The notes under the pieces are model-generated. The model saw nothing but the letters and a program-made list of their open reading frames with translations, had not been told where the DNA came from and made no database searches. Below, in pieces: positions 1-11,447 of a stretch of DNA of 51,655 bases. A program made the position numbers and the translations under genes. The stretch comes from an uncultured Pelagibacteraceae bacterium (GTDB lineage: Bacteria; Pseudomonadota; Alphaproteobacteria; Pelagibacterales; Pelagibacteraceae), in NCBI GenBank assembly GCA_902588255.1, contig CACIOK010000004.1, positions 7,501 through 59,155 on the forward strand. Direction: 5' to 3'. Position 1 is the first letter of the stretch. Each line of letters begins with the position of its first letter.

Positions 1-675
<675 letters not shown>

Positions 676-827
676 TATGCACAGAAAAAAATTCTGTGTT
701 GAATCAAATTTTGTTGGAATGTTCATCTTTTCGAACATTCATTGATTGTTCATCTATTCGAACAATCGGATATAGATATTGATAATAATTATTTTTATTT
801 ACAGTTTAAACAACTAAGTGCTTCTTT
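676..827 (-). other. tRNA-Ala/23S spacer with three small hairpins
   Basis: The 150-base spacer holds no gene. A hairpin with arms CACAGAA/TTCTGTG lies at 680-698, directly before the 23S 5' end. Two near-identical 18-base units, TGTTCATCT(T/A)TTCGAACA, lie at 720-737 and 747-764; each has arms TGTTC/GAACA. They are probably precursor-rRNA processing structures, but that role is inferred. Confidence 0.55.
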
Positions 828-903
828 TGGTGGAGGATAGCGGGATCGAACCGCTGACCTCCTGAATGCAAATCAGGCGCTCTCCCAGCTGAGCTAATCC
901 CCC
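828..903 (-). tRNA. tRNA-Ala (TGC)
   Basis: A complete 76-base cloverleaf on the minus strand with encoded CCA. The acceptor is GGGGGAT/ATCCTCC, the D-loop has the normal GG pair, the anticodon loop carries TGC, and the T-loop is the normal TTCGATC. It lies between tRNA-Ile and 23S in the standard bacterial rRNA spacer position. It is a useful internal control for the abnormal T-loops of the tRNA-His and tRNA-Phe genes elsewhere in the window. Confidence 0.97.
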
Positions 904-912
904 CATTAAATT

Positions 913-989
913 TGGTGGGCCGAGAAAGACTCGAACTTTCGACCCCACCCTTATCAAGGGTGTGCTCTAACCAACTGAGCTACCGGCCC
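913..989 (-). tRNA. tRNA-Ile (GAT)
   Basis: A complete 77-base cloverleaf on the minus strand with encoded CCA. The acceptor is GGGCCGG/TCGGCCC with a terminal G-T wobble next to the D-arm, the D-loop is AGTTGGTTA, the anticodon is GAT, and the T-loop is the normal TTCGAGT. It is co-transcribed with 16S upstream and tRNA-Ala downstream. Confidence 0.97.
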
Positions 990-1014
990 CCATTCAGAAG
1001 AGAAACACTACTTT

Positions 1015-1038
1015 AAGAAGAGAAATGCGGGCGGTCAA
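1015..1038 (-). other. 3' arm of the 16S precursor processing stem
   Basis: This segment is complementary, with G-U pairs, to the segment at 2651-2674 on the other side of 16S: GAAGAGAAGTGTGGGCGGTT pairs with GACCGCCCGCATTTCTCTTC. Such long stems around 16S are the usual RNase III target. The motif AGAAGAGAAA is repeated just downstream at about 997-1006. Confidence 0.75.
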
Positions 1039-1090
1039 CATTAGCCTGTTAATTATTTTAGAATGAAATTTTCATTTCACTCATCCTTAG

Positions 1091-2564
<1,474 letters not shown>

Positions 2565-2650
2565 TAAAAACGGCGCACACTAGCTTCTATATAAATTCTA
2601 AGAATAAAATTTATATAATGTTGAAGTGTGTACGACAAATTTTGGTAACC

Positions 2651-2674
2651 TTAACCGCCCACACTTCTCTTCTT
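2651..2674 (-). other. 5' arm of the 16S precursor processing stem
   Basis: This is the partner of the segment at 1015-1038. The two form a stem of about 22 pairs enclosing 16S, as expected for RNase III release of pre-16S. Upstream in the leader is a perfect 8-bp hairpin, ATTAGGAT-AAAA-ATCCTAAT, at 2698-2717. Confidence 0.75.
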
Positions 2675-2750
2675 AAATTTCACTTATAAAATAGCTAATT
2701 AGGATAAAAATCCTAATAATTCACAATAATTTTATTGAGAAAGTGTGACG

Positions 2751-2778
2751 CTTATAGTCTAAAATAAAGGTAAATCAA
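2751..2778 (-). promoter_or_regulatory. candidate rRNA operon promoter
   Basis: Read on the minus strand, TTGATT (2773-2778) and TATAAG (2751-2756) are separated by 16 bases. They lie about 190 bases upstream of the 16S 5' end and before the leader hairpin. They fit sigma-70 type -35 and -10 boxes, but AT richness makes chance matches common. Confidence 0.5.
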
Positions 2779-2872
2779 GCGGTTAACTAATAAAAAAAAG
2801 CCTTAAAATTGTTGAAATAAAGGGGTTTTTTTTGATTTTTGTTAGTTACTAAATTAATAATTGTTAAATTAT

Positions 2873-4177
2873 ATGAAATTTTATTTAGTCAAAATTCAAA
2901 AAATAATTCTCAAAAATATCGAATTTTTTTTACTTTTCACCCTATTAATTTTTGCGGTCACCAGTACTCAAATTTACAATTTAAACAAGGAAAAAACTAT
3001 AAGAAATTTCATTGCTTTAACAGACAATATTTATTTTCAAAAAAACTTAGGACATTTTATAGATAATCTAAAGCCTAAATATCAGGAAATAAAACATCGA
3101 GTCTTAAAAGGTGAGAGCTTTAATAGTATATTAAAAAACTATCAAATATCTGAACAAGAGATTAAAAAAATTAATTCTACATTATTAAAAATACAAAAAT
3201 CAAATAAACTTAGAATAAATCAAGTAATTAAATTTACTATAGATCAATCTGAAGATAAAAAAATTATTCACTTAGTATATCCTATATCAAAAACAAAAAA
3301 GGTAGAGATAACAAGAAATTTGCTAGATAATAATTTTGTAAAACGAGAAATCGTTACAAACTTAATTAAAAGAATAGTTGTTAAAGAAGGAAAAATTACA
3401 CATAGTTTGTACAAAACTGCCGATAACTTAAAAATTCCAATAAACCTAATTGTAGAATTTGCTAGAATTTATGGTTTTCAAGTAGACTTTCAAAGAGACA
3501 TAAGAAAAAATGACTCTTTTCAAATAATGTATGAAATTTTTGAAGATGAAAACAAAAAAATATTTGAGACTGGAAATATTATTTTTGCAGACTTAATTTT
3601 AAGAGATCAAACAAATGCTTTATATTATTTTGATCAAAAAAAAAATGAAGGACATTATGATGTTAATGGAAAAAGCATAAAAAAAGCTTTAATGAAAACT
3701 CCTATTAATGGAGCAAGACTTTCTTCAAGTTTTGGTATGAGGAAACATCCAATAGATGGATTTAATAAAATGCATAGAGGTACAGACTTTGCCGCGCCCA
3801 TGGGAACGCCTATTATGGCATCGGGTGATGGTGTAATAATTAGAGCGAAATGGTGTGGCGGTGGGGGAAATTGTATAAAAATAAAACATAACTCAACTTA
3901 CCAAACAGTTTATGCTCACATGAGTAAATTTGCAAATGGAATGAGAGTTGGTCGAAGAGTTAAACAAGGTCAGGTAATTGGTTATGTGGGTTCTACTGGA
4001 AAATCAACTGGTCCACATCTTCACTACGAGGTTATTGAAAATGGAAAAAAAATAAATTCCCAAACATTAAAATTGCCTTCGGGTAAAATTTTAAAAGGTA
4101 AAAGTAGAGAGTTATTCGAAGTAAAAAGAATCAAGACCGATGTTTTAAAGTCTGAACTTATATTAGGCTTAAAGTAA
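2873..4177 (+). CDS. M23 family metallopeptidase (LytM-type cell wall endopeptidase)
   Basis: A 434-aa envelope protein with one N-terminal membrane segment (about residues 18-35) and a C-terminal M23/LytM domain. The zinc ligand signatures are visible: H301 and D305 in HRGTD, and H382/H384 in PHLHYE. The middle part looks like the linker found in LysM/OapA-like murein endopeptidases. It probably cleaves peptidoglycan cross-bridges in the periplasm. I prefer the ATG at 2873 over a TTG at 2861, which would add only four residues. It faces away from the rRNA operon and ends two bases from the DUF4167 gene on the other strand. Confidence 0.88.
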   Translation: MKFYLVKIQKIILKNIEFFLLFTLLIFAVTSTQIYNLNKEKTIRNFIALTDNIYFQKNLGHFIDNLKPKYQEIKHRVLKGESFNSILKNYQISEQEIKKINSTLLKIQKSNKLRINQVIKFTIDQSEDKKIIHLVYPISKTKKVEITRNLLDNNFVKREIVTNLIKRIVVKEGKITHSLYKTADNLKIPINLIVEFARIYGFQVDFQRDIRKNDSFQIMYEIFEDENKKIFETGNIIFADLILRDQTNALYYFDQKKNEGHYDVNGKSIKKALMKTPINGARLSSSFGMRKHPIDGFNKMHRGTDFAAPMGTPIMASGDGVIIRAKWCGGGGNCIKIKHNSTYQTVYAHMSKFANGMRVGRRVKQGQVIGYVGSTGKSTGPHLHYEVIENGKKINSQTLKLPSGKILKGKSRELFEVKRIKTDVLKSELILGLK

Positions 4178-4178
4178 T

Positions 4179-4559
4179 CTAACTATTAATAATTTGTTTT
4201 TCGTTTTCTTGCTTTTCTTCTAAATTATTTTCTTTAATTTCGCTTGTTTCAGATTTTTCTAAATTTTTTATATTTTTTTTTCTATCTTGTTCTTCAATTA
4301 CTCTCGTAAAATGATCTGCATGTTGAAAATAGTTCTCTGATAATATTTTATCACCACTTGCAAGTGCTTCTGTAGCTAAATCGTTATATTTTTCTATCAA
4401 CTTAGACGCATTATGATTATTTCTTCCTGGTGCCTTTCTTTGAAAATTTGTATTTGATGAAAAATCAGACTTATACTTATTAGAGCCGCCATTATTTCTT
4501 TTAAAATTACGATCTCCACCTCTAAATCTTCCTCTTCTATTATTTCTAAATGTTACCAT
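4179..4559 (-). CDS. DUF4167 family RNA-binding-like protein
   Basis: A 126-aa protein with a basic, glycine/asparagine-rich N-terminus (RNNRRGRFRGG) followed by the DUF4167 core, in which 'LIEKYNDLATEALASGDKI' and 'YFQHADHFTRV' are recognisable. The C-terminal 35 residues are acidic and low-complexity. DUF4167 proteins are common in Alphaproteobacteria and are typically found just downstream of prfA-prmC, as here. The function is not established; RNA binding is a guess from the Arg/Gly-rich head. Confidence 0.85.
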   Translation of the reverse strand: MVTFRNNRRGRFRGGDRNFKRNNGGSNKYKSDFSSNTNFQRKAPGRNNHNASKLIEKYNDLATEALASGDKILSENYFQHADHFTRVIEEQDRKKNIKNLEKSETSEIKENNLEEKQENEKQIINS

Positions 4560-4573
4560 TTAATTAGTTTGTG

Positions 4574-5416
4574 TTAAATTTTTGTGCTAATAATACAACG
4601 ATCGTTTTTTCCGTAATCTTTTATTATTTTATTAATATAAAATTTTTTGTTTTTTAATTTTTTCACAATTTCGTTTTTTTGATCACAGCCCATCTCTAAT
4701 ATTAACTTACCATTTTTTTTTATCAAATATGATGCTTTATTAATTACTTTAGTAATTTTCGAAAGACCATCGTAGCCACCCTCTAAAGCAACTTTTGGCT
4801 CATAAGCAGCTATATCTTTATCCAAATATTTTAAATCAAAGTTTTTAATATAAGGTGGATTAGATAAAATAACATCATATTTACCTATAAAAAATTTGTC
4901 AATATCAGAATTATAAAATTTAACCCTATTATCTAAGTGTTGTAATTTTGCATTAAAACGAGCTACATTTAAAGCTTTTTTGGAAATATCTACGCCAATT
5001 CCTAAAAATTTTTTTCTTTCTTTTAAAATTGACAAGAGCAAACAACCCGAGCCAGTTCCAATATCTAGTATATTTAACTTTTTATCATTATTGTAGATTG
5101 TTAAAACTTCTTCTATCAAAACTTCAGTATCTGGTCTTGGAATCAAAACGTCTTTATTAACAAAAAATTTTTCCTTCCAAAATTCCTTATAGTTTATTAA
5201 ATAGGCGACTGGTTCACCTTTTTTTCTTCTGCAAATTAAATTGTTGAATTGAAATAAATGTTCTTTGCTTAGCGTTTCCTTTGAATTTAAAAGCAAATAC
5301 TTCCTGTCTTTATGTAAAACTTTTAAAAGTAGCAACTCACTATCAAGGTAGGGTGTTTTTATATCATTATTCTTTAGTGTAATTGTAGCTTTATTAATTG
5401 TTTCTTGAATATTCAT
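4574..5416 (-). CDS. prmC: release factor glutamine methyltransferase PrmC
   Basis: A 280-aa SAM-dependent methyltransferase that modifies the glutamine of the GGQ motif in peptide release factors. The SAM-binding motif DIGTGSG is at residues 118-124 and the glutamine-binding NPPY at 186-189. It follows prfA with no spacer (prfA stop TAA, then this ATG), so enzyme and substrate are translated from one message. Confidence 0.95.
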   Translation of the reverse strand: MNIQETINKATITLKNNDIKTPYLDSELLLLKVLHKDRKYLLLNSKETLSKEHLFQFNNLICRRKKGEPVAYLINYKEFWKEKFFVNKDVLIPRPDTEVLIEEVLTIYNNDKKLNILDIGTGSGCLLLSILKERKKFLGIGVDISKKALNVARFNAKLQHLDNRVKFYNSDIDKFFIGKYDVILSNPPYIKNFDLKYLDKDIAAYEPKVALEGGYDGLSKITKVINKASYLIKKNGKLILEMGCDQKNEIVKKLKNKKFYINKIIKDYGKNDRCIISTKI

Positions 5417-6490
5417 TTAATTTAAAGAACTTAATTTTTCTTCTTGAGCCTGCAGATTTAAATTTTCTACCATTTCGTCAAATATTTCTCCCTCTAAAAA
5501 ATCTTCTAGTTTATGTAATGTTAAATTTATTCTATGATCGGTAACTCTTCCTTGGGGAAAATTATATGTTCTAATTCTTTCAGAGCGATCTCCTGTTCCA
5601 ATTTTGCTTTTTCTATCTTTAGACCTTTCATCTTCTCTTTTTTGTCTTTCAAAATCATAAATTCTAGATCTTAATATTTTTAAACCTTTTTCTTTATTTC
5701 TAATTTGTGATTTTTCATCTTGTTGGCTAACTACAATTCCAGTTGGAATATGAGTTATTCTTACGGCAGAGTCGGTAGTGTTGACGCTTTGGCCTCCTGG
5801 CCCACTACTTCTAAAAACATCTATTCTTAAATCTTTTTCCTCAATTTTAATATCAACTTCTTCAGCCTCGGGAAGAACAGCAACTGTTGCAGCTGAAGTA
5901 TGAACTCTTCCTTGTGTTTCTGTATCGGGAACTCTTTGAACTCTATGTACTCCACTTTCATATTTTAGAGTTGAATATATATTTTTTCCTTTAATTGATG
6001 CAATTACCTCTTTCAATCCTCCAGCCTCACTTTTAGAAATACTAATTAAATCTATAGTCCATTTTTTTTTATGACTAACTTTTTCGTACATTTTAAAAAG
6101 ATCTGAAGCAAAAAGACTTGCTTCCAAACCTCCAGTGCCTGCCCTTATTTCAATTATAGCATTTTTTTTATCAGCATCATCTTTTGGAAGTAAAAATAAC
6201 TTAATCTTTTTTTCATTTTTTTCATTTTTTTTTATTAATTCCTCTAATTCATTGTTGGCCAATTCTTTAATATCTTTATCACTATTCTTATCATCTATAA
6301 TTTTTTCTAAATCTTTTTTATCTTTATCGAAAGTATAATATTCTTTAATTTCTCTAATAATTTCATTTAAATCTGAATAATCTTTTGACTTTTCTGCAAA
6401 CTTCTTTTTATCAATCTCACCAGATGCCAACTCTCTTTCAAGTAAAGAATGTCTAGATATTAAATCACTAACTTTTTTTATAGGAATCAT
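5417..6490 (-). CDS. prfA: peptide chain release factor 1
   Basis: A 357-aa class I release factor that terminates translation at UAA and UAG. The catalytic GGQ lies at residues 232-234, and the stop-codon recognition tripeptide reads P188-D-T190 (PxT, family usually PAT or PVT). The start ATG overlaps the ispG stop by one base (TAATG), indicating coupling. The upstream region is lysine-rich and helical as usual. This is relevant to the stop codons (TAA, TAG) seen inside trx and infA, since RF1 reads both. Confidence 0.96.
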   Translation of the reverse strand: MIPIKKVSDLISRHSLLERELASGEIDKKKFAEKSKDYSDLNEIIREIKEYYTFDKDKKDLEKIIDDKNSDKDIKELANNELEELIKKNEKNEKKIKLFLLPKDDADKKNAIIEIRAGTGGLEASLFASDLFKMYEKVSHKKKWTIDLISISKSEAGGLKEVIASIKGKNIYSTLKYESGVHRVQRVPDTETQGRVHTSAATVAVLPEAEEVDIKIEEKDLRIDVFRSSGPGGQSVNTTDSAVRITHIPTGIVVSQQDEKSQIRNKEKGLKILRSRIYDFERQKREDERSKDRKSKIGTGDRSERIRTYNFPQGRVTDHRINLTLHKLEDFLEGEIFDEMVENLNLQAQEEKLSSLN

Positions 6491-7590
6491 TAATTTTTAT
6501 TTTCTATTTCTTTCACTTTTTTCTCTACCTGATCTACTACCTTAGATATTATATCGTCTGTCAAAACTTTTTCAGATTGAATACCAGAAAGATAAAGCAT
6601 ATTGCTTCCCTTCCCACCTCCTGTAATTCCTATGTCTGTCAGTGCTGCTTCGCCGGGTCCATTAACTACACAGCCAATTATAGATAATGTTATGGGTGTT
6701 TTTATATGAGAAAGTTTATCCTCTAATACTTTAACTGTATTTATTACTGGAAATGCCTGTCTTGCGCAAGAAGGGCAAGATATAATTTTAACACCTCTAT
6801 TTCTTAAGTTTAATGATTTTAAAATTTCATTCCCAATTTTTGCCTCTTTGGATGGTTCATCCGATAAAGATACCCTTATTGTATCACCAATACCGTCCAT
6901 TAAAAGAGAGCCTAGTCCTATAGATGATTTTATACTTCCAGAAATAAAACTGCCTGCTTCGGTAATTCCTAAGTGTAATGGATAATCGCATACTTTGGAA
7001 AGTTGTCTATAAGCTGCTATAGATAAGAAAACATCAGAAGATTTAACGCTTACTTTAAAATTAAAAAAATCTTGGTTCTCTAAAATTTCGATATTTCTTA
7101 ATGCACTTTCAACTAGTGCTTCGGGGCATGGTTCTTTATATTTCTCTAATATATCTTTTTCTAGTGAGCCTGCGTTTACACCTATTCTAATTGAACAGTC
7201 ATTATTTTTTGCAGAAGAAACAACTTCCTTTATTTTTTTTTCATCTCCTATATTTCCAGGATTAATTCTTAAACACTTTGCTCCATTTTCTGCTGCCTCT
7301 ATAGCTCTCTTAAAATGGAAATGAATATCTGCAATAATAGGAACAGATACATGCTTAACAATTTCTTTTAAAGCAGTTGTTGATTCTTGATCTGGGCAAG
7401 AAACTCTCACAATGTCAGCTCCTTCAGCCGATATATTATTAATTTGATTTATTGTAGATTTTATATCGGTTGTTAAAGTATTTGTCATTGATTGAACTGA
7501 AATAGGGTTGTCTCCACCTATTTTAATATCTCCAACTTTGATTACTTTAGTTTTTCTTCTTTTTATATCTCTAAATGGTCTTAAACTCAT
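6490..7590 (-). CDS. ispG: 4-hydroxy-3-methylbut-2-en-1-yl diphosphate synthase IspG
   Basis: A 366-aa [4Fe-4S] enzyme of the MEP isoprenoid pathway that converts MEcPP to HMBPP. The cluster cysteines are visible in CPSCARQ and [10 protein letters not shown], and the N-terminal TIM-barrel half is intact. It lies two bases downstream of lysC and overlaps prfA by one base, in the run lysC-ispG-prfA-prmC-DUF4167. Confidence 0.96.
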   Translation of the reverse strand: MSLRPFRDIKRRKTKVIKVGDIKIGGDNPISVQSMTNTLTTDIKSTINQINNISAEGADIVRVSCPDQESTTALKEIVKHVSVPIIADIHFHFKRAIEAAENGAKCLRINPGNIGDEKKIKEVVSSAKNNDCSIRIGVNAGSLEKDILEKYKEPCPEALVESALRNIEILENQDFFNFKVSVKSSDVFLSIAAYRQLSKVCDYPLHLGITEAGSFISGSIKSSIGLGSLLMDGIGDTIRVSLSDEPSKEAKIGNEILKSLNLRNRGVKIISCPSCARQAFPVINTVKVLEDKLSHIKTPITLSIIGCVVNGPGEAALTDIGITGGGKGSNMLYLSGIQSEKVLTDDIISKVVDQVEKKVKEIENKN

Positions 7591-7592
7591 TT

Positions 7593-8807
7593 TTATTTAT
7601 CAAGTTTGAATTCTTTATGTAGTGCTAAAATTGCTTTTGATATATTTTTTTTATTTACTAAAACAGATATTTTTATTTCTGAAGTAGATATAACTAAAAT
7701 ATTAATATTTTTTTTTGCTAAAGCATGAAACATCCTATATGAAACTCCAGGTGTAGCTATCATACCAACTCCAATGATTGATACTTTTGAAACATTTTTA
7801 TCAACAATTAATTCTCTAAAGATAATTTTTTTATTTTTTTTAATAAGTCTTTGTGTTTTAATTAAATCATCAGACTTTATAGTAAAAGTTAAATCGGTTT
7901 CTTTGCCGTTGGCCGATATATTTTGAACAACCATATCAACATTTATTGCATTATTAGATAACGGTTTAAATACTGCTGCAGCAATCCCTGGTTTATCTTT
8001 TACTCCAATAAGTGTAACTTTAGCATCATTCTTAGTAAAAGATATGCCTCTTATTATTTTGTTGCTTATTAAATTTTTCCTTTTGGTAATTTTGGTTCCG
8101 CCTTTTTTTACAAATGAAGATTTCACTTCAATATCAATCCTATTTAATCTCGCATCTTGTATCGAAGTGGGCTGCATAACTTTTGCACCTAATGAAGCCA
8201 TTTCTAACATTTCCTCATAAGAAATAACTTTTATTTTTTTTGCATTTCTCAAAGTATTTGGGTCAGTGGTGTAAACTCCTTCGACATCAGTATAAATTAT
8301 ACATTTTTGTGCATTAAAAAATTTAGCACACATAATTGCGGACGCATCAGACCCTCCTCTGCCTAATGTTGTTATTCTGTTGTTACTATTTACGCCTTGA
8401 AAGCCTGCAATAATAGGTATCTCGCCTGATCTTAAACTGTCTATAATTTTTTTTTTATAAATTTTAATTATTCTTGAATATTTGTACATGCCCTCAGTCA
8501 ATATCGGAATTTGCCAGCCCATCCATGATTGTGATTTATAACCTAAATGATTTAATCTACCTGCTATTAAGGAACATGAAATTTGTTCACCAGCAGAAAC
8601 AAGCACGTCGTATTCCGCAGAATTAAAATTGTTGCTTATTGCTGCAGATTTTTTTATTAAATCATTTGTAGTCCCACTCATTGCAGATGAGATTACAATC
8701 GGTTTATATCCCTTTTTTCTATAACTAACTACTATATTAGCTATTTTTTTAATTCTCTCTACAGTTCCTACTGAACTTCCACCAAACTTTAACACTATGA
8801 TTTTCAT
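7593..8807 (-). CDS. lysC: aspartate kinase
   Basis: A 404-aa enzyme for the first step of lysine/threonine/methionine synthesis. It has the N-terminal kinase signature KFGGSSVG (residues 7-14), the nucleotide-binding [10 protein letters not shown], and two C-terminal ACT domains (about residues 265-400) that normally mediate feedback inhibition. It is the first gene of a five-gene minus-strand run. The start ATG at 8807 is supported by the immediate KFGG motif. Confidence 0.96.
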   Translation of the reverse strand: MKIIVLKFGGSSVGTVERIKKIANIVVSYRKKGYKPIVISSAMSGTTNDLIKKSAAISNNFNSAEYDVLVSAGEQISCSLIAGRLNHLGYKSQSWMGWQIPILTEGMYKYSRIIKIYKKKIIDSLRSGEIPIIAGFQGVNSNNRITTLGRGGSDASAIMCAKFFNAQKCIIYTDVEGVYTTDPNTLRNAKKIKVISYEEMLEMASLGAKVMQPTSIQDARLNRIDIEVKSSFVKKGGTKITKRKNLISNKIIRGISFTKNDAKVTLIGVKDKPGIAAAVFKPLSNNAINVDMVVQNISANGKETDLTFTIKSDDLIKTQRLIKKNKKIIFRELIVDKNVSKVSIIGVGMIATPGVSYRMFHALAKKNINILVISTSEIKISVLVNKKNISKAILALHKEFKLDK

Positions 8808-8875
8808 TGATAATTATTTTTATAAAAAATTAAATATATTGATAAAATACATCTTAATTGTAATGTCAACTAACA

Positions 8876-9604
8876 ATGAAAAGTAGCACAATAAATAAAG
8901 AAGAAATAGAAAAATTTTCAAAAATGGCTTCACAGTGGTGGGATCCGAATGGAAAATTTAAACCATTACACAAGTTTAATCCTATTAGAATAGGATATAT
9001 TAAAAATAATATAATAAAACACTTTAAAATGAAACCCTCAACAAGACCTCTTAAAAAAATTAATATTTTAGATATTGGTTGTGGTGGAGGTCTTCTCTCT
9101 GAGCCAATGTGTAAGCTCGGAGCAAATGTTGTCGGAATAGATGCGTCCAAAAAAAATATTGAAATTGCAAAATTTCACGCAAAAAAAAATAATCTCAAAA
9201 TTAATTATATATGCTCATCCCCAGAAAAAATTAAAATCAAAAAAAAATTTGATGTTGTTTTAAACATGGAAATAGTAGAACACGTGGATGATATAAATTT
9301 TTTTATTAAAAAAAGTTCGGAATTATTAAAAAAAAATGGGTTAATGTTTATAGCTACTCTAAACAAAACTCTAAAATCATATGCGTTTGCAATTGTTGGT
9401 GCTGAATACATTTTACGGTGGCTACCAATTGGAACTCACGACTGGGAAAAATTTGTCAAACCTAAAGAATTAATAAAAATTTCAGAGGAAAATAATTTAA
9501 AAATTAAAAACCTTGATGGTTTAAAGTATGATATTTTAAAAGATAAATGGGAATTAAGTAATGACGACTCAGTAAATTATATAGCTAGGTTTAAAAAAAA
9601 CTAA
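8876..9604 (+). CDS. ubiG: ubiquinone biosynthesis O-methyltransferase
   Basis: A 242-aa SAM methyltransferase catalysing both O-methylations of ubiquinone synthesis. The family N-terminus 'FSKMASQWWDPNGKFKPLH' and the motif I DIGCGGGLLSEP are clear, and NMEIVEHV and a late 'GTHDWEKF' segment follow, as in other UbiG. It diverges from lysC, and its 3' end overlaps the DUF1178 gene by four bases tail to tail. Confidence 0.95.
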   Translation: MKSSTINKEEIEKFSKMASQWWDPNGKFKPLHKFNPIRIGYIKNNIIKHFKMKPSTRPLKKINILDIGCGGGLLSEPMCKLGANVVGIDASKKNIEIAKFHAKKNNLKINYICSSPEKIKIKKKFDVVLNMEIVEHVDDINFFIKKSSELLKKNGLMFIATLNKTLKSYAFAIVGAEYILRWLPIGTHDWEKFVKPKELIKISEENNLKIKNLDGLKYDILKDKWELSNDDSVNYIARFKKN

Positions 9605-10032
9605 TTTTCTTTTTCGTTAATCCACGGAACAATCTCAGTCTCAATCCCTTCTTCGTTCAACTCTTTTAGTTGTTCTAATGAAGCATTTCCGTAAATACCT
9701 TCTTTTGTTTTCTTTTTATTTTTATAATGAATTGATCTTGCCTCATAAGCAAAATTTTCTCCTACATACTTAAAGTTATTTTTAATAAATTTTTGATAAT
9801 CTTTTAAAGTTTTTTTAACTTCTTCGAATTTTTTATTTTTTATTTTTTCTAATTTTTTATTCTTATGATTTAAAACATTTGGTGACATTAAGTTTTTATC
9901 AACTTCTAAAGAATTACAATTGTAACAATTAATGTGTTTTAATTTTTTTAATTTATCGTACTCTTTGGATGATAAAAACCAACTATCAAAAGATTTATTA
10001 CATTCTTTACAAACTAAATTATATTTTATCAT
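9601..10032 (-). CDS. DUF1178 family zinc-ribbon protein
   Basis: A 143-aa protein starting with a zinc-ribbon pattern: CKEC (residues 8-11) and CYNC (about 36-39). The rest is charged and ends with 'EQLKELNEEGIETEIVPW', typical of DUF1178. The family is widespread in Alphaproteobacteria with no assigned function. It sits between convergent ubiG and downstream of argJ. Confidence 0.85.
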   Translation of the reverse strand: MIKYNLVCKECNKSFDSWFLSSKEYDKLKKLKHINCYNCNSLEVDKNLMSPNVLNHKNKKLEKIKNKKFEEVKKTLKDYQKFIKNNFKYVGENFAYEARSIHYKNKKKTKEGIYGNASLEQLKELNEEGIETEIVPWINEKEN

Positions 10033-10078
10033 AAGTATTATTTAGTTATTAGTTTTTATAATTCAATACTCAATTGTA

Positions 10079-11380
10079 TTATGTTCGATAGTCTGCGTTA
10101 ATTTCAATATATTTTTTTGTTAAATCCATTGTATATGCTTTAAAATTTTTTTTTCCTGTACCAATGTCCACATTTATATCAATTTTTTCGTTTCTCATAT
10201 ATTCCTTAGCTTCAATCTCATTATAAAAATTAGATATTTGACCTTTTTCAATAATTTTTATATCTCCAAACTTTAGTGTTAATTTGTTTAAATTAATATT
10301 AACATCAGATTTTCCCACTGCCATTATAACTCTACCAAAATTACAGTCTTCTCCTGCAATGGCAGTTTTAACTAAAGGAGAATTTGCAATTGAAAAGGCA
10401 ACTTTCTTTGCATCTTCTTGGTTTTTGGCATTATTGACGGAAACAGTTATAAACTTAGATGCTCCTTCGCCATCAGCTGCAACTCTTTTTGCAAGATTTA
10501 ACAGTACGGAATGCAAAGCAATATCAAAATCTTTTATTTTTGGATCGTTTATAGTTTTAATTTTAGAGTTTTTTGCCATTGCTGTAGAAAAAATTGAAAC
10601 CATATCATTAGTACTTGTATCTCCATCACAACTTATTGCATTGAATGTTGTTTCAATATTTTTTCTTAATAATTTCTGTAATATATTTGACGAAAGATTT
10701 GCATCAGTAAAAATAAAAGCTAATGTTGTAGCCATATTAGGGAAAATCATACCAGATCCTTTTGCAACTCCATAAACTTTAATGTTGGAGTTGCCAATTT
10801 TACACTCTTCCATTGCAAGCTTTGGGACTATATCGGTAGTCATAATTCCTAGCGCAGCCTTCGTCCATATATATTTGTTTTGTGTGTATTTAATTTTTTC
10901 AACAAGTTCTGGAATATTTTTTTTAATTTTTTCAGTAGGAAACTTCTCTCCGATCGTTCCTGTACAAGCAAAAATTATTTTATTTGATTTAATTTTTTCT
11001 GGTTTCTCTTCGTCTTTTTTTTGTTTTTCAGAAAGATTATTTGATAGCTCTTCTGCTATTTCCTTTAAACCTTGGTGCCCACGTTTTCCTGTGAAAGCAT
11101 TTGCATTTCTCGTGTTCACCAATAGTGCGTTAATTTTTTTATTTTTTAAATTTATATTCCATTTGATATTTTCTGAAATAATTTTAGACTGAGTATAAAC
11201 TGATGCATATTCAGCACCTTTTCTAAAGTAAAACATAACAAGGTCATCTCTTTTATTATTGTATAAGTTTGCTGAAGTCGTAGAAATTGAAACCCCATCA
11301 AGATGATTCAAATCTTGAAAGTCGCCCAATTTTGAGTTCTTGCTTGATGAATTGAATAAATTACTAAAGTTTATTGCCAT
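10079..11380 (-). CDS. argJ: bifunctional glutamate N-acetyltransferase/amino-acid N-acetyltransferase
   Basis: A 433-aa ArgJ that transfers acetyl from N-acetylornithine to glutamate, the cyclic route of arginine synthesis. The self-cleavage site is recognisable as ALGIMTTD near residues 176-183, where the Thr becomes the new N-terminus of the beta chain. GEDCNFGR and the C-terminal 'INADYRT' ending are also typical. Other arginine genes (argF, argD) lie about 11 kb away in this window. Confidence 0.95.
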   Translation of the reverse strand: MAINFSNLFNSSSKNSKLGDFQDLNHLDGVSISTTSANLYNNKRDDLVMFYFRKGAEYASVYTQSKIISENIKWNINLKNKKINALLVNTRNANAFTGKRGHQGLKEIAEELSNNLSEKQKKDEEKPEKIKSNKIIFACTGTIGEKFPTEKIKKNIPELVEKIKYTQNKYIWTKAALGIMTTDIVPKLAMEECKIGNSNIKVYGVAKGSGMIFPNMATTLAFIFTDANLSSNILQKLLRKNIETTFNAISCDGDTSTNDMVSIFSTAMAKNSKIKTINDPKIKDFDIALHSVLLNLAKRVAADGEGASKFITVSVNNAKNQEDAKKVAFSIANSPLVKTAIAGEDCNFGRVIMAVGKSDVNINLNKLTLKFGDIKIIEKGQISNFYNEIEAKEYMRNEKIDINVDIGTGKKNFKAYTMDLTKKYIEINADYRT

Positions 11381-11447
11381 ACTATTTAAATAAGTTATTT
11401 AATACCTATATATTTAATATATTAAAACTATATATCAAAAAAATAAG

